Below, piece after piece: positions 24,353-32,584 of a DNA stretch of 64,000 bases. Origin of the DNA: a virus; the IMG/VR virus record IMGVR_UViG_3300025832_000005, positions 1 to 64,000 of that record. One strand, given 5' to 3'. Under the pieces are notes generated by a model. The model was not told where the DNA came from. It saw only the letters and a program-made list of their open reading frames with translations, and searched no databases. Position 1 is the first letter of the stretch. The number at the start of each line of letters is the position of its first letter. A program made the translations under genes and the position numbers.

Positions 24353-24485
24353 CGCACTTTGGACAATACCAATGTCCTCTGTCGATTTTAAACTTCTTTT
24401 GCATCACTGCGTAACTAAAGTAACACTTGCAATGATTACAAGTAATATGAAAGATGTATTCTAAATGTGCGCTAAAACTACTCAT
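24315..24485 (-). CDS. Small zinc-ribbon protein, 56 aa
   Basis: A 56-residue protein with two CxxC pairs: TCNHCKCYF (about 16-20) and WYCPKCGAK (about 41-44), a typical zinc ribbon. Read directly from the sequence. Its start overlaps the stop of the gene at 24478 and its end overlaps the next frame. Zinc ribbons of this size occur in transcription or DNA-metabolism accessory proteins of phages. Confidence 0.65.
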   Translation of the reverse strand: MSSFSAHLEYIFHITCNHCKCYFSYAVMQKKFKIDRGHWYCPKCGAKGSIKLEEEI

Positions 24486-24711
24486 TTTGTTTTATTGCCT
24501 TTATAATTATTGCCGCTGGAAATACTTTTAGTAATATATCAATTGCTCTATTATCATTTAACGCATCAACAATCGCTGTACCGTATTGTCCATCTATTTC
24601 AATTTGACAGTTATCAGATTTAGTTTTATTCATATGTAGTATTTTATCTTCAGGTAGTTCAAACAGTACTTTAAATTCAAACCCTGTTGGAAAATCTATA
24701 ATATTACTCAT
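24478..24711 (-). CDS. Hypothetical protein, 77 aa
   Basis: A 77-residue mixed alpha/beta protein (MSNIIDFPTGFEFKVLF..., VFPAAIIIKAIKQNE). It is packed between the GroES-like gene and the zinc-ribbon gene with short overlaps. Function unknown. Confidence 0.65.
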   Translation of the reverse strand: MSNIIDFPTGFEFKVLFELPEDKILHMNKTKSDNCQIEIDGQYGTAIVDALNDNRAIDILLKVFPAAIIIKAIKQNE

Positions 24712-24713
24712 AT

Positions 24714-25037
24714 CTATTCAATGTTACTAACATCTCCATGATACACACCCATGATATCTTTGGCGTCTAGTGCGTATAGTTTTCTATTATCAGTATCGTC
24801 GACATTAAATCCACGACTCCAACGTCCGTGTGCTACACAGACAATATCACCTTTTTTAACATCGTTAGCAACTTCTGTTCTACTACCAACATCATGTACT
24901 TCAAAGTATCTTGATTTAATACCACGAGTTTCACCATCATCATTCAAGATAATTAGTCCACTATTAAGTGTATGTTGTCCTGGAGGGTTTACAAAAAATC
25001 CTAATACACTTGTTGCTGTTGCTCTTACTTGTCTCAT
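24714..25037 (-). CDS. GroES-like co-chaperonin
   Basis: A 107-residue protein resembling the GroES/gp31 fold. The mobile-loop-like region HTLNSGLIILNDDGETRG occupies the GGIILP position, VHDVGSRTEVANDVKKGDIVCV matches the xVxAVGxG...VKxGDxV pattern, and ALDAKDIMGVY matches the C-terminal strand before the end. T4 gp31 uses the same plan to replace GroES for capsid folding, and marine T4-like phages often carry a GroES homologue. Sequence similarity is weak, so a structure comparison would decide. Confidence 0.6.
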   Translation of the reverse strand: MRQVRATATSVLGFFVNPPGQHTLNSGLIILNDDGETRGIKSRYFEVHDVGSRTEVANDVKKGDIVCVAHGRWSRGFNVDDTDNRKLYALDAKDIMGVYHGDVSNIE

Positions 25038-25436
25038 TTATTCCTCATCTAATTCTAATGTTTCAATTGAACCGTCATCGTATTCAATCTCTGCGTATTT
25101 TGAACCATCATCTCTTGTTCTAGTAATTTTACTTACTGCTTCTGGTTCAGGTTCTACTACTGGTTCTAGTACTGTTTCTTCTACTGGCGCTGGCTCTGGC
25201 GCTGGAGTAGACATAATTGGTTTTGGATCACTAATTGGTGTTGTTGTAGCTGGTGTCCGTTGGGCCGCATCTGCTTGAGCAATCTCCTGAGCAGTATACT
25301 TTACAGTACCGTCACTATTTAATCTATCACCTCTGGCATTCATTAATACGTTGCCAACTGATCTAGCAGTCTCATTTTTTGCGGCAAGAGCAGCCATGTC
25401 AATCATTCTACCTCTTGCAGTTTTTACACTTCTCAT
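25038..25436 (-). CDS. Conserved phage protein with acidic Pro-rich region
   Basis: A 132-residue protein. The N-terminal part (GRMIDMAALAAKNETARSVG, NARGDRL) matches a conserved gene that I recall from T4-like marine phages; a Pro/Glu-rich linker (about residues 75-100, TPAPEPAPVEETVLEPV) and an acidic beta end (GSKYAEIEYDDGSIETLELDEE pattern) follow. Function unknown, possibly virion assembly. It abuts its neighbours without spacing. Confidence 0.7.
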   Translation of the reverse strand: MRSVKTARGRMIDMAALAAKNETARSVGNVLMNARGDRLNSDGTVKYTAQEIAQADAAQRTPATTTPISDPKPIMSTPAPEPAPVEETVLEPVVEPEPEAVSKITRTRDDGSKYAEIEYDDGSIETLELDEE

Positions 25437-25945
25437 CTAAAGAATTCCCTATAATCTAAGTTGTATTTAATACTATCTATCTTGTGTACACCAAGAAGAT
25501 ATAACACATAACTAGCAACACTTGATCCACGTCCTACACCCATTACAACATCGTTTTCACGCATTAACTCAACAAAATACATCATATACTGTAATAGTGA
25601 CAGCAACCCACGTTCTTCAAACTCTGTAAGTTCTGTAACAACACGTTGATACTCAGCTTCATTTTTTGTTTTACTTAGTAAGTGATCAATTATGTTAATT
25701 TTTTTGTATTCGTCAGGCATAAACCAATTATCAACTAGCTCTTTATTATACTTATCTAATCCATTATTTGGCAATTCTACGTTTATGTTTTCATCAATTA
25801 GAAACAAACTACAAAACTGATTGTATCTATCAACACTTACTGTATTTTCCATTGTCACCGTGTGTACTTGTTTACCCTGTAGAAATAATTCTACAAGTTT
25901 ATCTTCATTAATAATGATTTCGTTATCGCTATTCAACATCGCCAA
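25433..25945 (-). CDS. Short DNA polymerase III alpha-like protein
   Basis: A 170-residue protein that matches only part of bacterial DnaE/PolC, near the palm entrance: MGVGRGSSVASYVLYLLGVHKIDSIKYNLDYREFFR at its C-terminus corresponds to the GRGSSAAGSLVAYLLGITxIDPLxYNLLFERFL block. The catalytic aspartates further on are absent since the protein ends right there. The N-terminal part has a thumb-like helical region. So it is not an active polymerase alone; a regulatory, clamp or primer-binding use, or a decayed gene, are possible. Confidence 0.75.
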   Translation of the reverse strand: MAMLNSDNEIIINEDKLVELFLQGKQVHTVTMENTVSVDRYNQFCSLFLIDENINVELPNNGLDKYNKELVDNWFMPDEYKKINIIDHLLSKTKNEAEYQRVVTELTEFEERGLLSLLQYMMYFVELMRENDVVMGVGRGSSVASYVLYLLGVHKIDSIKYNLDYREFFR

Positions 25946-26189
25946 TATTCATTACATTGTCAGCATCGGGATCTCTGCCATCTTCAACAGCACGTTCACG
26001 TTTCAACTTTTCAGCATCACTTGCTATTCGAGATTGATACTCAACCATTAATACATCCAACATATTTTGCATTTGTCCAATTATACCTGGACTCATGCCA
26101 CTTTGATGTGCTTGCGCTACTTTACGCTTTAGCTCAATTTGTTTTTCCAGCATCTGATCAACAGTCATGCCGTCATAATTTACAAACAT
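25929..26189 (-). CDS. Coiled-coil protein, 86 aa
   Basis: An 86-residue helical protein (DQMLEKQIELKRKVAQAHQSG..., YQSRIASDAEKLKRERAVEDG) with charged heptad character and an acidic end. It overlaps the Pol III-like gene by 17 bases. T4-like marine phages have a similar small gene in this neighbourhood; function unknown. Confidence 0.65.
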   Translation of the reverse strand: MFVNYDGMTVDQMLEKQIELKRKVAQAHQSGMSPGIIGQMQNMLDVLMVEYQSRIASDAEKLKRERAVEDGRDPDADNVMNIGDVE

Positions 26190-26944
26190 TAGTCTCTCCT
26201 TATACTTTTATTATACTCTACAGCATTACGGATCAAAGTCAAGTCTGTATTATACTTTTCACCTGTTTTAATAATGGCGCTTGTGTCTTTAGGAAAACAA
26301 TGACCACCAAAACCACGCTGTTCTGTTACTTCTGTGTGACTACTACCTATGCGAGTATCTTCACCTACAAGATGTAGTACCATGTTTGCGTTTACACCAG
26401 TTGCCTCGCATAGATCGTGTATCTGATTAAAGAAGGATACCTTAGTTGCTAAGTACGCATTACGGAAACATTTTGTTAATATGAGTTCTTCCACATCAAC
26501 ATGTATCGTAGTAAATTTATCATCTTTAAATGCTATAGAGAACAATGTGTGCCAGAATGATTTTCTATCACCGCCCATGTAAATCTCTCTAGTATTATAG
26601 AAGTCTTCGTCAGCAGTTGCGGCACGTAAGAACTCTGGACTAAACGCAATTAAATGATTAGGATACATAAACTTAATTTTACGCCAACCTTCTAAACTTA
26701 GTGTACTTTTAATTAAGATTGGTGTCATTTCAGATAACAGACTAATCACATCACAAACATTACTTACATCACAACTGCCATCATCAGCAGGAGGTGTACT
26801 TACACTAATGATACACGCATCCACTGGATTATCTGTCCATGGATAATTTTTATGTGGATCATATATTCTAACTGAGTGTGTTTCACTCAATAGTTTTTTA
26901 TGAGCATGTCCTACAAATCCGTAGCCTGCGATTAAAATGTTCAT
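26189..26944 (-). CDS. UDP-glucose/GDP-mannose dehydrogenase-like, short form
   Basis: A 251-residue member of the nucleotide-sugar dehydrogenase family. Rossmann motif GYGFVGHAHK (residues 7-16), SPEFLRA, LTKCFRNAYLATKVSFFNQI (active-site Lys and Asn) and RGFGGHCFPKD with the catalytic Cys are all present. The C-terminal nucleotide-sugar domain of the roughly 400-residue enzymes is missing, as in several marine-phage copies. It could oxidise a UDP-sugar to a uronate used in surface or virion glycans, or act in another NAD-linked way. Confidence 0.82.
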   Translation of the reverse strand: MNILIAGYGFVGHAHKKLLSETHSVRIYDPHKNYPWTDNPVDACIISVSTPPADDGSCDVSNVCDVISLLSEMTPILIKSTLSLEGWRKIKFMYPNHLIAFSPEFLRAATADEDFYNTREIYMGGDRKSFWHTLFSIAFKDDKFTTIHVDVEELILTKCFRNAYLATKVSFFNQIHDLCEATGVNANMVLHLVGEDTRIGSSHTEVTEQRGFGGHCFPKDTSAIIKTGEKYNTDLTLIRNAVEYNKSIRRD

Positions 26945-26968
26945 AGATTCTCCTAATATTTAACTAAC

Positions 26969-26997
26969 AGTATATACACTTTTTTGGCATTTGTCAA
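26969..26997 (-). promoter_or_regulatory. Sigma70-type early promoter for the dehydrogenase
   Basis: TTGACA (26997-26992), spacer AATGCCAAAAAAGTGTA, TATACT (26974-26969). It overlaps a divergent late-promoter-like box on the other strand. Confidence 0.8.
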
Positions 26998-27003
26998 TAA
27001 ATA
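26997..27003 (+). promoter_or_regulatory. Late-promoter-like box for the lipase gene
   Basis: Plus-strand CAATAAATATTTG, 24 bases before ATG 27027; it shares its first base with the -35 hexamer of the opposing early promoter. Confidence 0.5.
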
Positions 27004-27026
27004 TTTGTAGTGAGAGGGAAACTATT

Positions 27027-27785
27027 ATGATTACAGACATGAATTTTGAACAACGTAGTCTACTATTTGCTAAACTAGCAAGTATAGCATACAGTGATGA
27101 TACAAAACAAGTTAAAAAAGATGCAAAAGCATTAGGTTTTACTACTATAGAATTTTACAACAATGGCGGTGCTCAAGCATATCGCTTTATGAACAAAGCA
27201 GACATTGTTATCGCTTGTCGTGGAACACAACCAAATGAGTTTAACGATATTAAAGCAGACTTAAAAGCAGCTCCAGTAATGGCAGAAACTGTTGGCCGTG
27301 TACACGTTGGCTTTAAAACAGAAGTAGACGAACTATGGCCAATGGTTATGGAAGATTTACGTGAGTGTGGTAAGAAACGTACAGCATGGTTTTGTGGACA
27401 CAGTTTAGGTGCCGCAATGACAACTATTATGGCTAGCCGTTGTGAAGACGATCCACTTATGCCAAACATTGCTGAAGTGTATACATACGGATCACCACGT
27501 ACAGGTTGGAGAAAGTTTATCAAGAGTTTAAACTGTAAACACCAACGTTGGGTTAATAACAATGATATTGTTACCCGTGTACCACTTGCTATTATGGGTT
27601 ACAAACATGATGGTTGTGAACACTACATAGATTCAAATGGCGACTATAAGCCAAATCTTAAAGGAACCCGCCGTGTTAAAGATCGCTGGCGTGGAATGTG
27701 GATGGGCCTAAAGCAAGGCGGTATCGATAACTTTAGTGACCACAGTATGACAAATTATATTGCTAACTTAGAAAAGTTACAGTAA
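27027..27785 (+). CDS. Class 3 lipase-like alpha/beta hydrolase
   Basis: A 252-residue lipase_3 family protein. Start ATG 27027 is chosen because GAGAGGG lies upstream; ATG 26991 in frame has none. The nucleophile elbow CGHSLGAAMT is clear, the Asp is probably in VNNNDIVTRVP and the His in HEYID-like or DHSMTNY segments near the C-terminus (FSDHSMTNYI). No signal peptide, so it acts inside the cell or in the virion. Lipase action on host membranes at lysis is a reasonable but untested idea. Its terminator is shared with the convergent fibre gene. Confidence 0.82.
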   Translation: MITDMNFEQRSLLFAKLASIAYSDDTKQVKKDAKALGFTTIEFYNNGGAQAYRFMNKADIVIACRGTQPNEFNDIKADLKAAPVMAETVGRVHVGFKTEVDELWPMVMEDLRECGKKRTAWFCGHSLGAAMTTIMASRCEDDPLMPNIAEVYTYGSPRTGWRKFIKSLNCKHQRWVNNNDIVTRVPLAIMGYKHDGCEHYIDSNGDYKPNLKGTRRVKDRWRGMWMGLKQGGIDNFSDHSMTNYIANLEKLQ

Positions 27786-27794
27786 GTCAAAAAA

Positions 27795-27820
27795 ATAGGG
27801 CGGGATTAAATCCGCCCTAT
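27795..27820. terminator. Bidirectional terminator
   Basis: ATAGGGCGG and CCGCCCTAT pair across an 8-base loop between convergent genes; A-runs precede it and T-rich sequence follows. Confidence 0.8.
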
Positions 27821-27846
27821 CTTAATTTAGTTTATGTTGTTAATTA

Positions 27847-28857
27847 TTATCCTGCAGAACCATAATAGACAAATTCGCCTGTTGTTGGATTGTAAGCAAC
27901 TTGCTTAAATCCTGATGGCAATGCGGCTGCATTACTATAGTTTCTAACTGGTTTAACCATAAACTGACCTGTTTGGGCTGTTTCTAACTCTGAGCCTGAG
28001 GCTGCAATTACAATTGAGTTGTTGTGCTGGTTGTTCACGCCTGCGAGATTACCTATTGCTATCGCACTTGATCCTTGGTTTACTTTACCTGCATTTTTAC
28101 CAATTGCTACTGAACTTTCTCCTTGTGTAGTTTGGCCTGCTAGTGCGCCAATTGCCACTCCATGCTGTGATTGTGTTGTTTCACCTGCACTATCACCAAT
28201 TGCTACTGTACTGTTTCCTTGTGTGGTTTCACCAGCTCGATATCCAATTCCTACTGCTTTTGTGCCTTGAGTTATTTCACCTGCTTCGAAACCAATTGCT
28301 ACTGAGTCTTCGCCTTGATTTGTAACACCTGCGGCAAAGCCAACTGCTACTGCTTTTGTACTTTGATTTGTAAAACCTGCTCCACCCCCAATTGCTATTG
28401 CTTGTTGGCCTTGAGTTGTTGTACCTGCATTCGCACCAATTGCCACCGATAAGGTGCCTTGAGTATTCGAAGCTGCTACATCGCCAATTGCTACAGAACT
28501 TGCGCCTTGGTCGGTTGCGCCTGCGTTGTTACCCAATGCATACGAGTTGTTACCTTGATTGGTTTTACCTGCATCGTCACCAATTGCTACAGTTTCGGTA
28601 CCTTGGTTTACACTGCCGGCGTTTCGTCCAATGGCAACTTTTCCTGGTCCGTTAGCATTATTAATGTCAGTAATAGCTGCCCAAGTTGTAGCACCGCCAC
28701 CACCGCCACCACCTGCTAAATCAACACCGCCTGGTGTTGTTCCGTCACTTATCTTCATCTTGTTTGTGACTGTGTCTACCCACAGTTCACCATCTTTACC
28801 AATGTACTGTGTACTATCAGCCGAAATATTCTTTGAAATTATTTGTTTTGTGCCCAT
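27847..28857 (-). CDS. Fibre protein with YadA-head-like repeats, 336 aa
   Basis: The N-terminus (IGKDGELWVDTVTNKMKISDG) is a common phage-fibre attachment segment, followed by a Gly7 linker. Residues about 75-285 hold thirteen copies of a 16-residue repeat, VAIGxxAGxTxQGxxS, the left-handed parallel beta-roll of YadA/Hep-Hag trimeric adhesin heads. A short C-terminal domain (ALPSGFKQVAYNPTTGEFVYYG) closes the protein. A trimeric fibre with a beta-roll shaft is expected. The repeat also produces a periodic DNA pattern of about 48 bases. Confidence 0.85.
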   Translation of the reverse strand: MGTKQIISKNISADSTQYIGKDGELWVDTVTNKMKISDGTTPGGVDLAGGGGGGGATTWAAITDINNANGPGKVAIGRNAGSVNQGTETVAIGDDAGKTNQGNNSYALGNNAGATDQGASSVAIGDVAASNTQGTLSVAIGANAGTTTQGQQAIAIGGGAGFTNQSTKAVAVGFAAGVTNQGEDSVAIGFEAGEITQGTKAVGIGYRAGETTQGNSTVAIGDSAGETTQSQHGVAIGALAGQTTQGESSVAIGKNAGKVNQGSSAIAIGNLAGVNNQHNNSIVIAASGSELETAQTGQFMVKPVRNYSNAAALPSGFKQVAYNPTTGEFVYYGSAG

Positions 28858-28914
28858 TATATAAATGCCCCTATCTGCTACTATTTAGCGATAGGGACAT
28901 TATCTTGTTTTATT

Positions 28915-29874
28915 TTATAGTCCGTTTGGTACTAACACATAATGTATTGTTAGAACAATAGCCACTGAGGCACCTAGACCAATCATCATCTTCTGAAAGT
29001 CTCTTGCTACTAGCGGAAATACACTCTTGAACTTACGCTTACCTGTGAAGCTGGCAATAGCAAGTTCACGTCCTGCTAACATACCAACAAACACCCAAGT
29101 AGTTGACATTGGTATATCGTTCAGCTCTTTGAAGAAGTACAAGCACAACCAATAGAATAGATCAATCAGCGTTGCTGACCTTACGTATCTGGTGTTGTGT
29201 TTTTCTAATACAATCTCTTGTATCTTACCGCCACGTTCTCTAAACATAAAGAACAAGCCGCCAACAAATACAAAGCTGATTAATACCATAAGGTCTACTG
29301 GTACTTCACGTGGAAGGAATACAGCAATGTTGGCCATGTCATGTGACAACCAAGTCCACCATAATCCGCCTGTTGCTACCCACTGTGCTATGCGCCAGTA
29401 ATTTTTATTCTTTTCAGCAACTGGTGCTGTTTCGTCCATCCATCTGCTAATAAAGTACCAAGCAAAGTATGCGAACATTGCCGCAATACCATAACCCATT
29501 ATACTTTTCATAAGCATCTTCTCTAATACAAATGTACTTGCGAAAGCACTTAGTACTAGGAAGCTAGTTGATACAGGTACACCTTTGCGTGTTAGTAATA
29601 CAAGTATGCCCGGTGCCGCAGCATGATACCATTGTACTTCTTGCCATGGGATCTTGTTTAGTCTGCCGTAACTGATGTCTCCACCATTTACATGCCAGCC
29701 ATACCAGAGTGTAGCAAGTAATACTGCGCTTGCGGCTCCCCATAATACTTTATAACTAAATCTCTCATTGTTTGATGCCATCCATGTACCGAGAGTCTGT
29801 ACTGAATCGTTTGCTATCACAGCATAAGCTGCGAATAAGAAGCCAACAAGGCTCCATAAAGTGAGTGCGTCCAT
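28915..29874 (-). CDS. PiT/Pho4-like phosphate transporter
   Basis: A 319-residue polytopic membrane protein, about eight to nine helices. Both PiT half-signatures are recognisable: the first with IANDSVQTLGTW and GVPVSTSFLVLSAFAS, the second with IPMSTTWVFVGMLAGRELA (PiT: GANDxxNxxGT and PVSTTH). A central cytoplasmic loop is basic. Length is below the usual 400-500. The call is a family-level inference; it would supply phosphate or another anion to a phage replicating in phosphate-poor water. Confidence 0.75.
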   Translation of the reverse strand: MDALTLWSLVGFLFAAYAVIANDSVQTLGTWMASNNERFSYKVLWGAASAVLLATLWYGWHVNGGDISYGRLNKIPWQEVQWYHAAAPGILVLLTRKGVPVSTSFLVLSAFASTFVLEKMLMKSIMGYGIAAMFAYFAWYFISRWMDETAPVAEKNKNYWRIAQWVATGGLWWTWLSHDMANIAVFLPREVPVDLMVLISFVFVGGLFFMFRERGGKIQEIVLEKHNTRYVRSATLIDLFYWLCLYFFKELNDIPMSTTWVFVGMLAGRELAIASFTGKRKFKSVFPLVARDFQKMMIGLGASVAIVLTIHYVLVPNGL

Positions 29875-29961
29875 AATAATCTCCTTTGCTTGACGGCTTT
29901 ACCCCGTCGCTCACAAATATAATACTGTTGTATTACAAAAATTATTTATTACTCAACAAAC
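29875..29961. other. PiT leader region
   Basis: The 87-base upstream stretch contains, on the minus strand, TAATAAATAATTTT (a late-promoter-like box near 29943-29951) and a hairpin GACGG...CCGTC just before the ribosome site AGGAG. No RNA or gene is seen. Confidence 0.5.
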
Positions 29962-30123
29962 CTATACAATACCTAATAGAGATGCAATAACAGAACCCGC
30001 AATAACACCAACTAATCCCCAAGCTAATACACCTAGTTCACCTTCAGTTTTAGTTGTATCAACTACTTTAGTTCCAATAAGGCCACCTATAAATGCGCCT
30101 GTAGCTACTGATGCAAAAAACAT
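29962..30123 (-). CDS. Small two-helix membrane protein, 53 aa
   Basis: A 53-residue protein (MFFASVATGAFIGGLIGTKVV..., WGLVGVIAGSVIASLLGIV) with two Gly-rich hydrophobic helices separated by a polar turn (DTTKTEGE). GGAAATATA precedes ATG 30123. It resembles small phage membrane proteins near transporters; function unknown. Confidence 0.6.
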   Translation of the reverse strand: MFFASVATGAFIGGLIGTKVVDTTKTEGELGVLAWGLVGVIAGSVIASLLGIV

Positions 30124-30136
30124 TATATTTCCTTTT

Positions 30137-30217
30137 TTATTTGATAAACTGTGCTAGTTGTGGTGCTTGCCAACCTTCTGGCTTTAGCACTTCTAACCTG
30201 TTCTTTTTTATCTTTTG
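30137..30217 (-). pseudogene. Remnant of a mazG 3' end
   Basis: A stop-terminated frame encoding IKKNRLEVLKPEGWQAPQLAQFIK is a diverged copy of the end of the intact mazG at 30917 ([18 protein letters not shown]). It lacks a start and the rest of the enzyme. It marks the left junction of a GIY-YIG element inserted at the mazG 3' end. Confidence 0.75.
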
Positions 30218-30225
30218 TATAAATA
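30218..30225 (+). promoter_or_regulatory. T4-type late promoter box TATAAATA
   Basis: Plus-strand TTGTATAAATATAAG, 60 bases upstream of the GIY-YIG gene, on the strand opposite to most genes. Confidence 0.65.
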
Positions 30226-30285
30226 TAAGTGTAGTTCGCGAGCGGCAACTCCAACTACTCTAATACTAACAAGGAGTATCAGCAA

Positions 30286-30924
30286 ATGTATTTAACTAAA
30301 TTTTATGTCTATGCGTATATTCGTGATGACGGCACACCGTATTATATAGGCAAAGGCTGCGGCAAAAGGGCGTGGGCTAAAACAGATAGAACTGTCTTTC
30401 CAAAAAAAGACTTTTCTAACATTATCATTTTAGAATCTAATCTAACAGATGTAGGTGCGTTAGCGTTAGAAAGACGTCTAATAAAATGGCACGGACGCAT
30501 AGATAACGGCACTGGCATATTGCGCAATAAAACAGATGGCGGCGATGGCAATGCAGGATGGATAATGCCAGAGGAAGCGAAGAATAAAATTTCTATCGCC
30601 AACAAAGGCAGACTAAAAGGATACAAATTTAGTCAAGAGCAACTAGAAAACAGAGTAGGCGAGAATCACTGGAATTACGGTAATACTACTTCTAAAGAAG
30701 TTTCTAAAAAAATATCAGAAGGTGTAAAGCGTAGAAACAAAGAAAGACAGTTAGATGTTAAAGAATATACGCTATTAGATACGCATACTAATAGCACTAT
30801 TAAATTTAATATATACAACTTTGAAGAAAAAATAAGCCCCTTGGGAATAAATCGCAAAGGGCTATTTTGGGCTGTTAGATATAATACTAACAAATTATAT
30901 AAAAATAGATATACTATTATTTGA
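30286..30924 (+). CDS. GIY-YIG homing endonuclease
   Basis: A 212-residue homing enzyme of the Seg type; AAGGAG lies nine bases upstream of ATG 30286. The GIY-YIG core reads [17 protein letters not shown] with the Arg and Glu positions (KRAWAK and ALERRLI) present, followed by NUMOD-type helical repeats ([29 protein letters not shown]) for DNA recognition. It is opposite in strand to its neighbours, AT-richer, and its end overlaps mazG by 8 bases. Flanking mazG end duplication supports mobility. Confidence 0.9.
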   Translation: MYLTKFYVYAYIRDDGTPYYIGKGCGKRAWAKTDRTVFPKKDFSNIIILESNLTDVGALALERRLIKWHGRIDNGTGILRNKTDGGDGNAGWIMPEEAKNKISIANKGRLKGYKFSQEQLENRVGENHWNYGNTTSKEVSKKISEGVKRRNKERQLDVKEYTLLDTHTNSTIKFNIYNFEEKISPLGINRKGLFWAVRYNTNKLYKNRYTII

Positions 30925-31273
30925 TAAATTGTGCTAAGTTAGGCGGAGACCAATTTGACGGTTTTAACACCTTCCCATCAGCACGTTTGATCACTTTGTT
31001 TGTAGTTGGATCAATCTTAGCAAAGTTTGTATCCATTACTTCTTTCCAGGCTGCTTCTCCGTCCCAACCTGCGGCACGTACTGCGCCCATAGTAACAACT
31101 AAGATGTCAATAAGTGCGTCAAGTTGTTCGACTTTGTCGTTGTCTTGGATAGCTTCTTCTAGCTCGTCTGTTTCCTCACGGATTAGATCGAGATACATTT
31201 TGTAGTTTGCTTCACTTGGTGGTTGGTCACATGCTGTACCAAATGTTTCGATGTCTTTGAATGGATTTGTCAT
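30917..31273 (-). CDS. mazG: MazG-type nucleotide pyrophosphohydrolase
   Basis: A 118-residue all-alpha NTP-PPase. Motifs: [13 protein letters not shown] (ExxE) and [15 protein letters not shown] (the downstream metal-binding Asp), then a phage-specific C-terminus ([22 protein letters not shown]). Similar single-domain MazG proteins are widespread in marine T4-like phages and may hydrolyse dGTP/dCTP or modulate alarmones. The 3' end is the point where a GIY-YIG gene is lodged. It overlaps the aldolase gene by 4 bases. Confidence 0.87.
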   Translation of the reverse strand: MTNPFKDIETFGTACDQPPSEANYKMYLDLIREETDELEEAIQDNDKVEQLDALIDILVVTMGAVRAAGWDGEAAWKEVMDTNFAKIDPTTNKVIKRADGKVLKPSNWSPPNLAQFIK

Positions 31274-32076
31274 TTATTTGCCTCTGTTATCATTTTAATG
31301 TTCTGCTTAATCTTAGCATTAAACTCAGCGTCTGTCAAGTGATAGTTTAAACCTTCACTCAATGCTCTCGAAAAACTAGCAGTAACGTCTGCGTTAGCGC
31401 CTAACCTACGACATGCTTCTTGTGTAGCATATCCGCCACTTAGGAACACAACACGTTCTACATTAGGAAATACTGTAAGGTTGTGATACAAGTTGGGTAC
31501 TTCTGGTGGTGTTAGTTTAAGAATACATTTACCTGGAAACTCATCCAGAAACTCTTGTAAGTGATACATAAGAGCTGATTCAACTTTAGCTTTAACAGGA
31601 TTGTCGATAGGTACTTCGGGCTCAATGATTGGTACAAGCCCATGCTCCCAAATAGTACGAGCAAGTGTAAACTGTTGTTTGAGTACAGGATGTACCATAC
31701 TTCCCCCTTTAACAATGCTACGCATCTTTGTACCATAAATCTTAGGACCAATACCGTTTGTAGCCCACTCTAACATTTGTTTTACTGGAAACTGTTTAAG
31801 CATACCACTTTCTTCACAGCCACTGTCAATCTTTAGGAACGTGTCAATACCTTTTTCATCCAGGACATTTACCATGCCACGAGTAACTGTGTCTTGGTAT
31901 AGTATTGCCGCCCAAATGTTTTTATCGTTGAAGTCAGGTGAGTTAACCATACGCATACGCATTTCGTGTACACGTTCCATTTTGTTATCTTCTGTGTACT
32001 CACGTCCATAACGTTCTAGTACACCACCTGTTGAACCACCACTGTGATCCATTGCCGCTATAAATCTATGATCCAT
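31270..32076 (-). CDS. fba: Class I fructose-bisphosphate aldolase
   Basis: A 268-residue class I aldolase, close to the Staphylococcus-type FBA. Features: FIAAMDHSGGSTGGVLE at the N-terminus, GTKMRSIV, IIEPEVPI (substrate Glu) and CILKLTPPEVPN with the Schiff-base Lys, then FLSGGYATQEACRRLGAN (phosphate loop). It would interconvert fructose-1,6-bisphosphate and triose phosphates, pushing carbon towards the pentose phosphate route that feeds PRPP synthase, also encoded here. Host SAR11 glycolysis is variable; a compensating role is speculation. Confidence 0.9.
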   Translation of the reverse strand: MDHRFIAAMDHSGGSTGGVLERYGREYTEDNKMERVHEMRMRMVNSPDFNDKNIWAAILYQDTVTRGMVNVLDEKGIDTFLKIDSGCEESGMLKQFPVKQMLEWATNGIGPKIYGTKMRSIVKGGSMVHPVLKQQFTLARTIWEHGLVPIIEPEVPIDNPVKAKVESALMYHLQEFLDEFPGKCILKLTPPEVPNLYHNLTVFPNVERVVFLSGGYATQEACRRLGANADVTASFSRALSEGLNYHLTDAEFNAKIKQNIKMITEANK

Positions 32077-32080
32077 AATT

Positions 32081-32584
32081 CTATCCTTGTGTTAAGTCGT
32101 ACTTGAAGTTTTGTGTAGTAGTGTTGATAGCAATTTGTTTTGCTCCATTACGTATATGAAAATGTGTAGCCATAGGTGTTAGTGGACTTAGTGTTACTAA
32201 ATTTTGTACATTAGTTGATTGCTTCATCATGTCGCCAACTTTGCCTATGATCTCTTTACCAGCGCCACGTTTGCGACTCCATACTGTATAAGCAATTGCT
32301 GTGTCAGCATCTTTTTTAAAGTGTGCGTTTTGACTCATTAAGTCTAGCTCTTTAACACTTGAAGGAACATCATTAGTATACGCAATACATATAATACCTT
32401 CAATCTCGTCTTGGTATTTTAATCCGTATATTTTACGTCCATAACTTGTGCGCCATTCTACATCAAGCTCTGGACGTACTGGATCTTCGCTAACGTCAAT
32501 CTCGTCAAGTTCCACTAGCTCAGTAACTTTTACCCAGCCAAAGAAGTTATCAATTTTACTACGAAACTTCTGTACTTTACTCAT
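32081..32584 (-). CDS. GNAT-like acetyltransferase or related phage protein
   Basis: Start ATG 32584 overlaps the upstream stop. The 167-residue protein has a beta-alpha layout with RKRGAGKEIIGKVGDMMK at the position of a GNAT acetyl-CoA loop and a later IRNGAKQIAI strand-helix. Similar proteins occur in T4-like marine phages annotated as acetyltransferases. The acetyl-CoA motif is not textbook, so the family is tentative. It belongs to a chain of small overlapping genes. Confidence 0.5.
   Translation of the reverse strand: MSKVQKFRSKIDNFFGWVKVTELVELDEIDVSEDPVRPELDVEWRTSYGRKIYGLKYQDEIEGIICIAYTNDVPSSVKELDLMSQNAHFKKDADTAIAYTVWSRKRGAGKEIIGKVGDMMKQSTNVQNLVTLSPLTPMATHFHIRNGAKQIAINTTTQNFKYDLTQG

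Noticed and set aside
26200-26245. Promoter inside the dehydrogenase gene (TTGACT ... TATAAT)
   Set aside because: The spacing of 21 bases is too long and the site lies in coding sequence.
27173-27562. Minus-strand frame opposite the lipase gene
   Set aside because: No ribosome site and no sensible composition; the plus gene has the GHSLG motif.
28019-28640. 48-base periodicity considered as CRISPR
   Set aside because: The units are coding repeats in one frame with gradual divergence, no spacers or constant direct repeats.
28019-28864. Plus-strand frames over the YadA-like repeat gene
   Set aside because: The periodic leucine or proline patterns are the complement of the 48-base repeat.
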